From the NCBI RefSeq assembly GCF_036850765.1, contig NC_089498.1, positions 53,619,795 to 53,683,794 on the forward strand: a DNA stretch of 64,000 nt, read 5' to 3'. Each line of letters begins with the position of its first letter. Positions within the stretch are counted from its first letter, which is position 1. A model generated the notes under the pieces. That model searched no databases. It was not told the origin of the DNA and saw only the letters and a program-made list of their open reading frames with translations. The DNA is from Saccopteryx bilineata. Lineage: Eukaryota; Chordata; Mammalia; Chiroptera; Emballonuridae. Shown piece after piece: positions 22,270-34,862 of this stretch. A program made the position numbers and the translations under genes.

Positions 22270-23870
22270 AAGAAAAAAATTACATTTACAGAAAAATTGA
22301 TTAGAAAATGTAGGGGGTTCACACATGGCTTTCTTCCCTCCACTCCCCCCAAGTTCCCCCTTATATTTACTTCTTTAATTACTGTGGAACATTTGTTATA
22401 ATTGCAAAACCAATATTGATACATTATTATTAGCTGAAGTCCATAGTTTACCTTAATTCTTTGGGTTATGTATTCTATGAGATTGTATATAATATGTAAT
22501 GATGTGTATCTACCTTAACTATACCATACAGAACAATTTCACTGCCCTAAACTCCTTTGTGCCCCACCTATTCATGCCTCCCTCCCCCAAACCCTTCACT
22601 GCTAACTACTGACCCTTTTACTATCTCTACAGTTCTGGTTTTTCTATAATGTCATATAGTTAGAATTATATGGTATGTCCATTTTTAAGATTGGCTTCTG
22701 CCATTTAGCTTTTAAGGTTTCCCCATGTCTTTTTGTGGCTTGATAGCTGATTTCCTTTTATCCCACTGTCTGAATGTACCACAGTTTACTCATCCATCAC
22801 CTACAAAAGGACAATTTTGGTTGTCTGACATGACTCAGTTATTATTAAAGCTGATATAAATACTCATGTGCAGGTTTTGTGTAATATAAGTTTTCAGTTT
22901 ATTTGTGAAAATACCCAGGACCATGATTATAGGGTTTTATAGTAAGAATATTTAGTTTTGAAAAAAACTACCAAACTGTCTTCCAAAGTGGCTAAACTTT
23001 TGCATTCTCATCAACAATGAATGAGAGTTCCTGTTGCTTCACATCCTCCCCAGTATTTAGTATTGTCAGAATTTTGGAAACTAGTCATGCTAATAGATGT
23101 GTAGTAGTAGCTCATTATTTACCTCAAATTACCTGATGACATATAATGTTGAGCATAATTTCATATGATTATTTGCTCTTTATGTTTTCTTTGTTTAGAT
23201 GTATGTTTATTATATTTAAAATGGAACTGTTTATTTTCCTGTTGAGTTTTAAAAGTTCTTTTTTATATTTCAGATACAGACCTTTGTCATATTTGTCTAG
23301 TGCAAAGATTTTCTCCCAGTCTATAGCCTTTCTTTCCATTCTCTTCCTATTCACAAAGCAGAATATTTTCCTTTTAATGAAATTTGTCATTTTTTTTTCA
23401 TGGATTATACTTTTGAGGTTACGTATAAAGTTACCACCAAATAAAATATCACTTAGATTTTCTCCTATATTTTGTCTAGAAGTTCTATTTCTGTTTTACA
23501 TTCAAGTCTGATTTAGTTTGTATTAATTTTTGTGAAAATAGCCATGTCTATGTGTACATTTATTTTTTTTTGCATGTGTACATCCAGTTGTTCCAGCACA
23601 GTTTATTGAAATGTTTACCTTTTCTCCATTGAATTGCCTTTGTTCCTTTGTCAAAGATCAGTAGACTATATTTTGTGGTTCTCTTTCTGAACCTCTGTTC
23701 TTCATTGATCTATTTGCTTCTTCATTTGCCAATACTACATTGTCTTAATTACTGTAGCTTTACTAATAAGTAGCGAAGATAGATAGCGTCAGCGTTTTGT
23801 CTTTGTGCTCCTTAAATATTGTTTTGGCTGTTTGAGGTCTGAGATTTTATTTTATCTTTAAACTTAATTT
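22270..23870 (-). mobile_element. Old LINE-1 fragment, antisense
   Basis: Typical antisense L1 3' wording: a C-rich block (TCCACTCCCCCCAAGTTCCC), then 'ACTGTCTTCCAAAGTGGCTA', 'AGATGTGTAGTAGTAGCTCA' and 'AAAGATTTTCTCCCAGTCTA'. More diverged than the L1s at 6-18 kb and 58-60 kb. The best frame is 73 residues on the minus strand (23169-23390), matching L1 ORF2. Confidence 0.75.
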
Positions 23871-23927
23871 GTTTAAATTTAAATTACAGTTATAATGTAA
23901 AATTGCAGTAGAAATTTTAAATTATGA

Positions 23928-24005
23928 ACTTCAGTTAATAATATTGTATCAATATTGGTTTATCAATTATAACAAATGTTCCACAGTAATTAAAGGAGTA
24001 AATAC
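23928..24005 (+). mobile_element. Inverted copy of an L1 3'-end segment
   Basis: The segment from 'GAACTTCAGTTAATAATATT' to TTCCACAGTAATTAAAGGAG is the reverse complement, with few mismatches over about 70 bp, of 22380-22450 in the old L1. It is either a second short L1 3'-end insertion or an inverted rearrangement of the first. Confidence 0.65.
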
Positions 24006-24410
24006 AATATTATATTGATTTCATGGGTATAACACAGTAATTAAACATTTATGTAATTTATAAAGTGATCAAACTGACAAGTCTGGTATATATCTGACAT
24101 CATATACAGTTATTACAATTCAATTTTATTGACTATATTTCCTGTGTTTTACTCTTTGTGCCCATTATTTTATTTTTAACAAATATTTTCTAAATACTTT
24201 CTAAGAGTATTAGTTACAGTGGTGAAAAATAGGAAGATTCTTCTCATGTGGAACCCGGACTGGTCTCATCTGTATATCCGAAAGCCTCTTGACACCTTTA
24301 ATATGTTCATTCTTTGTTAGCTTTCCTTACCTTTACTGTTGACCTTCCTTGATAAAATCCTGACCCTGCTATCAGAATTGATTTTATTTATATTCATCAC
24401 TCTTCTTTGT
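24006..24410. other. AT-rich non-coding stretch
   Basis: Nothing recognised. Confidence 0.5.
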
Positions 24411-24414
24411 ATTG

Positions 24415-24640
24415 ATTGCTAATGCTTACTAAGCATTGCTGTAAGGCAAGGATTGTATTCTGAGTTTTAATTTTTTTCTGATTTAATGCTCATAATAATA
24501 ATGATGCTACTATTATTTTAAAGATATAAAAAAATCAGTCTCAGAAAGTTTAAGTAACTTGACCCAGTTCATACAACTCCATGCAGTAGAAATGCGACTG
24601 GAGTCTGGGTCAATCTGAGTCTAGAGGCCAACTCTGAGCC
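24415..24640 (+). mobile_element. MIR SINE
   Basis: Nearly complete MIR order: 'TGCTTACTAAGCATTGCTGT', a central 'ATGCTACTATTATTTTAAAG', then 'GTTTAAGTAACTTGACCCAG' and 'CGACTGGAGTCTGGGTCAAT'. The best MIR in the window. Confidence 0.65.
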
Positions 24641-26104
24641 ACTTTTATTTCAACTCTGAACCTCCTATTTTACTTTATTTATTGTGAGCTCTTTCTTTAC
24701 TGTAACGTTTTTAACTGCATAAAGGTATGTCTGGGGGCTGGTATATGTGTTGGGAGGTGATTGTTTTTCTGTTTTTAAATAACAGAATTTGTTATATTTT
24801 TAAAAACTTCCATGTGACATTTTACCCAAGGCGTCTGATAACTATAATGTCAAGGCATCCAGCATTTGAATTTAAAAGGAATTCTGATCTTTCCTTTTTT
24901 GAGAACTACTGGTGTATCTTCTGAGATCACTTATACATTTGATGAGAGACAACTTACTGTCTTTGTGAAATACAGATTTTTATAGTATTTTAAAACTAAA
25001 TTTAGCAGGCATCTATTTACCAAACGCTGCATCATTCTTCCTCGTGCACACTTTATCCCTCTAAGTCTCATGTTTTGAACTGGAAATCTTTAGTTGTTTG
25101 TGATCTCACCATCAAGTTTCTAGTCAGGTCTTTTTCTTTATTTGGGTATCTGGCTCTCTTCTCACATTAGATGGGGGACATGGTGATAGCTTGTGTGACC
25201 CTAATATTTACCCAGCAACATCCAAAGAGACCAGAGGTCTTAAAGAGGCCTTGTGACCTCTTTTTTTTTTTTAACCACAGTTACAAAAAAGAGTTTCTTT
25301 CTCCTATCTCATTTATTTTCTCCACCAGGGATTCATAGGAGATCAATAACTGCTGTACCTCAGAGATTTAAGGACAATTGTGTGCAGAAAATAAGCCCTT
25401 GGAAACACACGACCAGAAGTTTATTTTTGGGCTGAGATTGTTTCAAGAGGCATTAGATAATTTCTAACAACCTCTGAGAACAGTTATAAGTTCGGTGGTA
25501 AAACATTTTATCTTTGTAAACTATTTTCCTGGTATGATAAAATAAAATTCAGTAGACATTTTTCATAATTTATAAAGATATTTTGTTAAGTAACATAGAT
25601 AACATAAAAGTGAGAACTGCTTTGAATAAACATATAGAAGAAGAGAACCATAAAATTATAACATTAAAAAAACAATACATTAAGAACTATAGTAGGAACA
25701 GGCATTAAAAGTGCATAAGAAATACCGAAGGCTATTTAAATTGTCTAAGGAGTAGACTACTTTATTGATATTGGTGTACTAGTATTTAAAGGCTGCTAAA
25801 TATAAAATATTTGGTAGATAAGTGGGGTTGAGATACTTTGAGTTTTTATCGTACTTATAGAAGATGCAGCTCTGGCTAGACCCTGGTAAGTGTGTTTAGG
25901 AACATTGAATCCTAGCAGCTCAGTGTTTTAAAAACAAAAGACTCCCTTTCTCCACCAGCTCAATGATCTGTGCTATAGACTACTGCTTGTTAAAGGACTA
26001 GATGTGGATATAAGGGTTAAGGGATGTACTGCCCCTGGATAACGTGGTTTAATGTGCTTGAGGCATTTAGTTAAGTGTTAAGCTACCCATCAAACACTTA
26101 CTCC
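24641..26104. other. AT-rich non-coding stretch
   Basis: Nothing recognised. A poly-T run is at 25260-25272. Confidence 0.5.
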
Positions 26105-26105
26105 T

Positions 26106-26480
26106 GTCCCTGGCTGGTTGGCTCAGCGGTATAGCGTTGGCCTGGTGTGCAAAAGTCTCGGGTTCAATTCTCGGCCAAGGCACACAGGAGAAGTACCCAT
26201 CTGCTTTTCCACCCTTCCCCTTCTCTTTTTTATCTCTCACTTTCCCGCCTGCAGCCAAGGATCCATCTCCATTGGAGCAACGTTGGCCTGGTTGCTGAGG
26301 ATGGCTTCCATGGCCTCCACCTCAGGTGCTAGAATGGCTCCAATTGCAGCAAAGCAACACCCCAGATGGGCTAAGCATCACCCCCTGGTGGGCATGCCAG
26401 GTGGATCCCGGTAGGGCACATGCGGGATTCTGTCTGTCTGCTTCTCCTCTGCTTCTTACTTTGGAAAAATACAAAAATAT
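26106..26480 (+). mobile_element. Family A SINE with one internal repeat unit
   Basis: Head TCCCTGGCTGGTTGGCTCAG, B-box-like GGTTCAATTCTC, and a body with a single CACCCCCTGGTGGGCATGCC unit, ending in an AAAAATACAAAAAT tail. It has only one copy of the GC-rich unit, where 5578-6042 has three. Confidence 0.9.
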
Positions 26481-27451
26481 GCAAATACTGATTCCTTGGA
26501 CCTGTTCAGAGTTTAAGAATGTAAACATCAAACTATTTCTCCCTGGCCAAATGTAAGCTACATATGGGCCAGGACTTTTTCTGTTTTGTTCACTAGAACA
26601 TCATGAGAACCTAGTGTCTCACACATATTTGCTGCTCAATTTATAAATTTTGAATATAAGTTATAAACCAGGGCTGGGGTCAGGTGAGGGTTAGAGGAAT
26701 TCAACTAAATATACAAATTTTGTTATAAGGAACCAACATTTATGTATTTGTCTATAAAATCTTGTTTATTCTCATCTTTGGTGGCTGGTATATTATCCTT
26801 TTATTTCTATTCACAGTTTTCTTCTTTATTGTGTCTCATGGATGGTCAGATTTCAGGCTTAGTGTCTGCAACCTGTAACAGTTATGTATGAGATAAAATG
26901 AATGCTCAGCCTGATATTCAAAGCACGCTGCATCTGATATCCATGTTTCTTTTCTGTTCCCTTCTATGTATTTATCCTTTAAAAAGCCCATCTATTTAAG
27001 AGAGCATTATGGGGCATCAGCTATCCATGTGCATCCCTGACTTGTCTCAGCTTCTGCTGCAGTCATGCTAAGCCATTGCCAAGTCTTCTCAATGACCTGT
27101 GAGTCATCGGGTCCAGATATCACAGCTATCATGTGGAGGAAGGTAGCATGACTTGCATCAGACTTGATAGGAGTAATAAAGCTTTATTGTGTTGTCATTG
27201 AGATATCTGCTCTTTTGTTACGATATCATTTCCTCTGATCTAAATAACATCTATAATCAAGCTATTCTGTCAGTCTGGGGGCACCCACTATTTTATATCT
27301 CTGCTTATCAGACCATTTTCTGTTCTTTAAGGGACAAATTCAATCTCACTAGTTTTGGGAAGACTTTCTTAATTATATCATTTCAAAAGGGAGGGTTAAT
27401 CTGCTTTCCTTCTGATGAGGTATGACATTTATTTGACATTTACTATCTATA
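26481..27451. other. Non-coding stretch
   Basis: Nothing recognised. Confidence 0.5.
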
Positions 27452-27459
27452 GTATAGAT

Positions 27460-27824
27460 CAGGGGTCCCCAAACTTTTTACACAGGGGGCCAGTTCACTG
27501 GCCCTCAGACCATTGGAGGGCTGGACTATAAAAAAAAACTATAAACAAATCCCTATGCACACTGCACATATCTTATTTTAAAGTAAAAAAACAAAACGGG
27601 AACAAATACAATATTTAAAATAAAAAACAAGTAAATTTAAATCAAGAAACTGACCAGTATTTCAATGGGAACTATGGGCCTGCTTTTGGCTAATAAGATG
27701 GTCAATGTGCTCCTTTCATTGACCACCAATGAAAGAGGTGCCCCTTCCGGAAGTGCAGCGGGGGGCGAATAAATGGCCTCAGGGGGCCACATGTGGCCCG
27801 CGGTCCGTAGTTTGTGGACCCCTG
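27460..27824. mobile_element. hAT-type transposon, 365 bp (family h1)
   Basis: Ends CAGGGGTCCCCAAACT and, as reverse complement, CAGGGGTCCACAAACT. Perfect 8-bp TSD GTATAGAT at 27452-27459 and 27825-27832. No transposase. The same family occurs at 55444-55640 and 63601-63919. Confidence 0.92.
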
Positions 27825-27832
27825 GTATAGAT

Positions 27833-29218
27833 GTTGGCTTGTATAATAGTGTACCTCTTTAAGTATTTATACATTATTTTTCCACTAGCTACATTACAAG
27901 ATCTTTTATTTTTTATGCCACTGTATGATTCTTATAATATATAAGGCACAATAACTATTTTCTAAAGGTAGTGATTAACCAATGCAAATTGGAAAACAAT
28001 AATTTTTATTGAAAATATCTATTATGACAAAGCCAGGTGAAAGTCAGAGGCTTTTTAAAAATACATTTTAAAATAGGAATTGCTTACATCTGAATCCATT
28101 TAAATTACAATGATAATTTTCCTCTATTCAAGTGAATTGAAAATGATATAAGGAGCTATGCTAAATGGTTAAAAATAATATTAGTTTTTTATGTGTGATT
28201 GCTGGGAATTTAAATGATAATCTAGCGGTAGTTTTGTAAGAAAAACTATAGATCTGCAATGATATTTAAAATTAGAAAAAGAACACATTTCAACCATAAA
28301 TATTCAAGTGTGTTAGACTCAATCCCACATTCACCATGGTGAGTGTAAAAACTTCTGTCAGTCACACTGTCTAGGATAATAACAATGAAATAATTTTCAA
28401 AGTTTTCTTCATCCATCTTCATTTTGGATGTAAGTCCATAGTCAACCCGCCTACATTTCCAAGGGCATTTCAGGGGACAGGATTATTTAGAATCTTGGTG
28501 CAAACTCATCTCATAAGCTACCACATAAAAAGCTTGATAATTATGAACATCAAAGTGAATTGTTATCTCTTGATTCAAATTTGAGAATACTAAGCCTTTT
28601 TGAATTTGATAAGTTCTGTTTACGAGATCTGTGAATTTTTATGTTAATATAACCTGACTTTTATACAAATTAAGCTGATGTGATTCTTTTTTTTTTTTCC
28701 AAATGTTCTTTCCTAAACAGATCAGAAACTTTCAACCTGACTTATAAGGGAGGCTTTATATCTGGTTGGACACAGATGCAGCCAGTTGAAAGGGAATAAA
28801 AGTGTTCCTCTCTTGATCCCTAAGTCCACTTGTCTCAGTCGACCCTCTGAAAATGAGGCCATATTTTACTTCCAACCATTATACCTTACTTTTGTGTAAT
28901 GAGCCTGACAGACACCAATATAGCTCTGCGATAGCCCTGCCAAGGTCTATTTGCTACTGACCATTAAGGATCTTCTCCTTGGATATATTTTAAAATAAGA
29001 ATCTTTTTCCAAATAGGTGGTAGAAACTATGTTAACTGAAGATTTATTCCACTATAGACTCTTGCTCTGAAAAGTCAGATGAAAGTCAAACTTTATTCTG
29101 AATGCACAAAGAAACTATGTCAAGAGGTAATGCTTTTGTCACATTAGCATTTAATAACTGGGCTTTTCAGAAAGCAAGTACTGCCTGAAATGAATGTCCA
29201 AGAAGCCTATGTCAACTG
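27833..29218. other. AT-rich non-coding stretch
   Basis: Nothing recognised. Confidence 0.5.
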
Positions 29219-29312
29219 CAGTGTGTGTGTGTGTGTGTGTACATATGTGCTCGCGCACACACATATATACATTTATATGTATATTTACACATATGTGTGT
29301 GTGTATATATAT
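29219..29312. repeat. Compound TG/CA/TA microsatellite
   Basis: TG run, then a mixed palindromic stretch (TGTGCTCGCGCACACACATA) and a second TG/TA run. Alternating purine-pyrimidine throughout, so it could adopt Z-DNA or cruciform forms. Confidence 0.85.
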
Positions 29313-29604
29313 AATTTTCTCCATAATACTCAGTTGGTGGCATAAAGTACACCCTCACTTCTTCTTTTCTCAACCTTATACCTCACCAAATAGATATATT
29401 TTTAATTTTTTTTCCACCTCCAAAAACATTATTAAGCTTTTGGAAACAGAAATGCTGAAACAGTTTAATAATAATATTAAGTTTTAGGAGGTATTCAGCT
29501 CTTGTAAATTTACATAGAAAAAAAGCTTGGTTATGCTTGTAAGAAAATGTTCCTTGGGCTAAAAGGAACAATACTGATGATTGCTTATCTAGTCTTTCCA
29601 TGTC

Positions 29605-29936
29605 TTTTTTTTTTTTTTTCTTTTACAGAGACAGAGAGTCAGAAAAAGGGATAGACAGGCAGGAACGGAGAGAACTGAGAAGCATCAATCATTTGTTTTT
29701 CGTTGCACGTTGCCACACCTTAGTTATTCATTGATTGCTTTCTCATATGTGCCTTAACCATGGGGCTACAGCAGACCGAGTGACCCCTTGTTCAAGCCAG
29801 CAACCTTGGGTCCAAGTTGGTGAGCTTTGCTCAAACCAGATGAGCCCACACTCACGCTGGCGACCTCAGGGTCTTGAACCTGGGTCTTCCGCATCCCAGT
29901 CCAATGCTCTATCCACTGCGCCACTGCCTGGTCAGG
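29605..29936 (-). mobile_element. Family B SINE
   Basis: Complete minus-strand copy from a poly-T tail to the head complement GCCACTGCCTGGTCAGG. TSD CTAGTCTTTCCATGTC at 29589-29604 and CTAGGCTTTCCATGTC at 29937-29952 (one mismatch). Confidence 0.95.
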
Positions 29937-29952
29937 CTAGGCTTTCCATGTC

Positions 29953-30605
29953 ATTAGACTAGGGATGGGGGCGGGGGAGAGTGGTTTTGCAGTTTGCATC
30001 AATGATTATGCTCTTTTAAGTTAAAAACAATCTCCCTAATTTTTATTTTGAAGATAATTATCAGAGTGACAAGGAAACAATGAAAATCTGTGAATTTTTT
30101 CTAAAGGAAGGAATGAAAGTTTTTATTTTGCTATGTAAGACTTCTTAAGTTTATTGAAAACCCAAAGCAAAGACTATATAAAGTAATGGCCTCCTAAGGA
30201 CTTATATTCAAAGACATCTGTATTGAGAATTAGAAGAAATATAATTCTAAAAGTAAATTCTGAGAATTCTAAAAGGAAATTCTAAAAAATAAAGTTCAAA
30301 GTTAGTACATGTCATCGACATAAATTTAAAAAAACAGCATATTTTCTGATGATATTGTATCCTTTTATTTATTTTTTTACTAAAAACTATGTATTTTTAA
30401 GATTTTTTTTGTAAATTCCTTTTGATTATTCATGTAAACATAAATACTGATGTCAGGAGAGCTATAACCACAAGTATTAAATGAATGTCTGCATCATCGC
30501 AGTTGCATATAAAGACTGTGCTATTTGAAAGAAGTATTTTACAATGAATAGTCTTTGCCTGTTACAGAAAATAACTTAAAACAATGATTAATTTCAGGAA
30601 GGAAA
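29953..30605. other. AT-rich non-coding stretch
   Basis: Nothing recognised. Confidence 0.5.
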
Positions 30606-30770
30606 CTACTTAACATCTATGTAGTTTATTTTCCTCATCTGTAAAATGACGATAGAAAAAGTACCAACCATTTATAATAGTCATAAAGATTATATGAGTT
30701 AATATATGTAAAGTGCACCTATATTCTTGGCACAAAGTAAATGTAATATGAATGATTGTTAACATTATTG
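30606..30770 (-). mobile_element. MIR-like SINE fragment
   Basis: 'TTTTCCTCATCTGTAAAATG' and 'AATATATGTAAAGTGCACCT' resemble antisense MIR. Diverged. Confidence 0.5.
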
Positions 30771-30878
30771 CCTAAGAGCAGTTATGGTGGAAGCCAACTG
30801 AGAGATTAGTGAAAAAGAAAAGTTAACTGAGAGATTAGGAAATAGAGCTAACAGGCCAATTCAAAGTCGCTTCATTGT

Positions 30879-30919
30879 CACACACACTCACACACACACA
30901 CACACACACACGCACACAC
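30879..30919. repeat. (CA)n microsatellite
   Basis: About 19 CA units with three interruptions. Confidence 0.95.
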
Positions 30920-31146
30920 GGAAATTTCAGAAATACTAAGAGAACAATGAAAGAACAAAAAAGTTGGAGAGTAAAAGATCATTTTAAATGATCGTATTAT
31001 TTTTCTTAAATAGCAAACTATTTGACATTAGCCTCAAGGTTTCTATGAAACAGGAAAACTAAATTTTCACAACTAATAAATATGATTGGAGGATTAATTC
31101 TCTATTAACTTTAACAACATGTCTGACTTTTAAGATAATATATGTA

Positions 31147-31484
31147 CAGGAGGTCCTTGGGTTATGGCAATCTCGATATATGGCATTTTGAGTTTACGAT
31201 GCTCACTGTCATAAAAACTAAAAAATTGAGAGCTGTTTCAGCTTACGCCATTAGCGTTGTACTTATGGACTATGTGGGCAAACTAGTTTAGTTGCACATA
31301 GCAAAAGAATATGCAGTATTCTTTTTCTGTGGCTTAGTTGTGTTTTGATGTTCTAGATTATAATTTTGCAACTGTCTTAGGATAGGTAAGTGACTTAGGC
31401 TAGGGTGTGTTTTGACTTACACTAAAATTTGGGTTATGCCACTGTTGTAGGAATGGAACTGTGTCATAATCTGAGGGCCCCCTG
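31147..31484. mobile_element. TA-flanked DNA transposon, Tigger-like, 338 bp
   Basis: Ends CAGGAGGTCCTTGGGTTATG and, as reverse complement, CAGGGGGCCCTCAGATTATG (15 of 20 identical). TA at 31145-31146 and 31485-31486. Size and ends fit a pogo/Tigger-type non-autonomous element. The Tigger label is from memory. Confidence 0.7.
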
Positions 31485-31706
31485 TATTTCGATTTTATTA
31501 TTTTGTTTTGCTATTTACTACAAATACAATATGAAAGGTTTCATGAACAGATTATGTCTCTCAGAATCATTCAAAAGCGCTATTTTCTTTTTCTTCATTA
31601 AGGATATGAGGAATACATTTTTACAAAACAAATCTGTGGGGGGTTGCAGAAGAAAGAGAACAGGAAGACTGAAGTGGAATGAGGTTGACTTTAGAAAGAA
31701 TGATTA

Positions 31707-31823
31707 GGTCCTGGCTGATTTGCTCAGTAGTAGAGTATTGGCCTGGTGTGTGGAAATTCTAGGTTCGATTCACTGTCAGAACAAAGAGGAGAAGTGACCA
31801 TTTGCTTTTCTACCCCTTTTGTT

Positions 31824-31873
<50 letters not shown>

Positions 31874-32106
31874 CTCTTATTCTCCCACACAGCCATGGCT
31901 TGGGATTGGTTTGAGTAAGTTGGCCCTGGGCCCTGAAGATAGGTCCATGATCTCACCCTCAGCTACTAAAATAGCTCGGTTGCCAAGAAATGAATCCAGA
32001 TGGGCAGAACATTGCCTGGTAGGGACTTGCTAGGTGGATTCTAGTTGGGTGCATGCAGGATTCTGTTTCTCTGCCTCCCTGCCTTTCACTAAATTAAAAA
32101 AAAAAA
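31707..32106 (+). mobile_element. A-old SINE with a TC microsatellite
   Basis: Head GTCCTGGCTGATTTGCTCAG and B-box-like GGTTCGATTCA. A (TC)n run of about 20 units at 31829-31868 is followed by the A-old body (CAGCTACTAAAATAGCTCGG) and a poly-A tail. The flanks AGAATGATTA (31697-31706) and AGAATAATTA (32107-32116) are a TSD with one mismatch. Confidence 0.85.
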
Positions 32107-32116
32107 AGAATAATTA

Positions 32117-32760
32117 TAAATCTGCACATACTATAATAGAAACAGTCTCCTCAACTTCTTAGGAGATTTCAAGTGAACCCAGAATAATAGAGGTTAAAAA
32201 CAGCTTCAAAAATTAACTGCTACTGTGTAAATTCTTAATATATCCAATAAAAAGACTATGAAGGCAATTAAAATAAAATGAAAATCCATGTACTAAACAA
32301 AAGCAGTGACCTTTACCATTTTTGTAAAGTCAAAGGGAAGAGAGGTTAAATAAACAGCTTAATTTGAGATCTAATTTCAGTTTTAACACTAGCCTTGTTA
32401 CAGAGGGCATCAAAAATAATCACATGTCCACCAAGAAGAGAGCAGCTGGAAGTGACAAACGGGAAGGAGGTGCAGGATCAAAGCACGTCGTAGCCAGGAA
32501 TATGAAGCTGTACGGAATAGTTTTTTATTGGAATGATCAGGTACTTCCGAGCCTACTGAAGGTTAACAATTCAGCAAAATCATATTTCTCTCCAAGTATT
32601 TGGTGATTCCTACTGCCTTTCTTAGGTTCATCTTCCAAACCTCTTGGAATATTGAATGTTTAAAAGGATTCTAATAAAGTGCTCTTTCACATTTTTTTTT
32701 GAATTTCCAGTGATCTTTATTCCTAATTTTCATGGAAATCAGTAATCTTCTCAGTTTTAA
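32117..32760. other. Non-coding stretch
   Basis: Nothing recognised. An 80-residue frame at 32364-32606 shows no domain that I know. Confidence 0.45.
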
Positions 32761-32772
32761 AAACAACACTAA

Positions 32773-33158
32773 GGCCCTGGCTGCTTGGCTCAGTGGTAGA
32801 GCATCAGCCTGGCGTGCAGGAGTCCCAGGTTCCATTCTTGGCCAGGGCACACAGGCGAGGCGCCCATCTGCTTCTCCATCCCTCCCCCTCTCCTTCCTCT
32901 CTGTCTCTCTCTTCCCCTCTCACAGCCAGGGCTCCATTGGAGCAGGGTTGGCCCAGGCACTGGGGATGGCTCTGTGGCCTCTGCCTCAGGTGCTAGAGTG
33001 GCTCTGGTTGCAGCGGAGCGATGCCCTGGATGGGCAGAGCATCACCCCCTGGTGGGCATGCTGGGTGGATCCCGGTCAGGCACATGCAGGAGTCTGGCTG
33101 GCGGCCTCCCCATTTCCAACTTCAGAAAAATACAGAGGAAAAGAAAAAAAAAATATAT
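32773..33158 (+). mobile_element. Family A SINE
   Basis: Complete plus-strand copy from GGCCCTGGCTGCTTGGCTCA with one GC-rich repeat unit, ending in an A-rich tail. Perfect 12-bp TSD AAACAACACTAA at 32761-32772 and 33159-33170. Confidence 0.95.
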
Positions 33159-33170
33159 AAACAACACTAA

Positions 33171-33840
33171 CTTTCTACCTTTTTGCTAAGGTCAGCATAT
33201 TATTTTGTCTCCAAATGTCAAATTTTCCCTTTTTTTTCAGTTTGACCTGATTTCTTTCAAACACTGAACATTTTTTACTCAATCTTCTATATGCACAAAA
33301 AAGGCAGGTCTAACTCACTGCTGTTAAAAGGGTTCATAGACCCTGATCAATCCAAATCGTTTATCCACATACCTTTAAATGTTACTTTGTGACTCTCCTG
33401 AGCCATAAGAATTCTAAGCACTAGAATAACTAAATGAGTCTTACATTACCAACAATGTTCTCACCTTAAAATGCCATCATCTGTGAGAACATCCAAAGAC
33501 TATTGGAAAAAACTAAGATGGAAAATAATCAGTGATGAATATAGCCCAGTAAGCAAAAGGAAGGCAGAAAAAAACAAAACAACATAAGCATTTACCTTTG
33601 TAAATAGCATGTCACTTTAAAATTGACATTATTATCTGAGAAATGGTCACAGAGAAACATGGAAATTTTTACCTGGATGAGCTAAGAGTTTAGTAGTTGA
33701 TGTAATATGGCATTTAAAAGTTATCAAGATGGGTTTTAATTGTCATTTTATAATCACTTGCTGTATTAGTTTTTCACTGCAACTGTAACAAATTGCCACA
33801 AATTTAAAGCTTAAGAAAGTATTCATTTATGCTCTGCAAA
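33171..33840. other. Non-coding stretch
   Basis: Mostly nothing recognised. About 33760-33820 has 'TGCAACTGTAACAAATTGCC', which could be a MaLR LTR start. Confidence 0.45.
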
Positions 33841-33849
33841 AGACATTGT

Positions 33850-34820
33850 CAAGGGAGAGAAAAGACAAGCCACATGCTAGGGGAAAATATTTACAACAGA
33901 TAACATCTGATAAAAGACAGTTATCCAGAATATACGAAGAACTCTTAAAATTCAGCAATAGGTAAACTGACAACCCAATTAAATAATGGGCAAAAGATGT
34001 AAAGAAATACCTCACCAAAGAAGATATACAGTTGGCAAATAAGTATATAAAAAGATGCTCACCTGACCAGGCGGTGGCGCAGTGGATAGAGCGTCAGACT
34101 GGGATGCACAAGACCCAGATTTAAGACCCCAAAGTCTCCAGCTTGAGCGCAGGCTCATCTGGCTTGAGCAAAAAGCTCACCAGCTTGGACCCAAGGTTGC
34201 TGGCTCAAGCAAGGGCTTACTCGATCTGCTGAAGGCCCACGGTCAAGGCACATATGAGAAAGCAATCAATGAACAACTAAGGTGTCACAATGAAAAACTG
34301 ATGATTGATGTTTCTCATCTCTCCATTCCTGTCTGTTTGTCCCTATCTATCCCTCTCTCTGTCCCTTAAAAAAATTCTCAACATCATTTGTCATCAGGGA
34401 ATAGCGAATTAAAATAATGAGATACCAGTACACACCTAAAAGAATGACCAAATTCCAAAATACTGATGCTACCAAATATACTGAGGATGTGGAGCAACAG
34501 GTACTCCCATTTATTACTGATTAAACACAAAATGATGTAGCCACTTTGGAAGACCATTAGTCAGTTTCTCACCAAACTAAACATACTCTTACCATATAAT
34601 CCAGCAACCCCATACCTTGGTATTTACCCGTATGAGTTGAAAATTTATATCCACATAAAAATGTGCACATCAATATTTATGGCAGGCTTATTAATAAAAT
34701 TAGATTTTCCTTCGATAGATGAATAGGTAAATAAACTGTGTTACATCCAGACAATGGAATATTATTCAATGATAAAAACAAATAAGGCCTCAAACCATGA
34801 AAAGATATGAAGGTTACTTA
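33850..34820 (+). mobile_element. LINE-1 ORF2 C-terminal fragment, sense
   Basis: Sense-strand L1 wording: 'AACCCAATTAAATAATGGGC', 'AAGAAGATATACAGTTGGCA', then after the SINE 'CATAATCCAGCAACCCCATA'-like text and 'GACAATGGAATATTATTCAA'. It corresponds to the last third of ORF2. Frames are broken; an older insertion interrupted by a family B SINE. Confidence 0.8.
34062..34374 (+). mobile_element. Family B SINE in L1
   Basis: Plus-strand copy starting CCTGACCAGGCGGTGGCGCA with the usual body and CT-rich 3' end. It splits the L1 phrase 'AAAGATGCTCA / CTCAACATCATT', so the insertion point is clear, but the right TSD is worn. Confidence 0.9.
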
Positions 34821-34862
34821 AATGCTTATTACTACTTAATTAGCCAAGAAGATAATTTAAGA

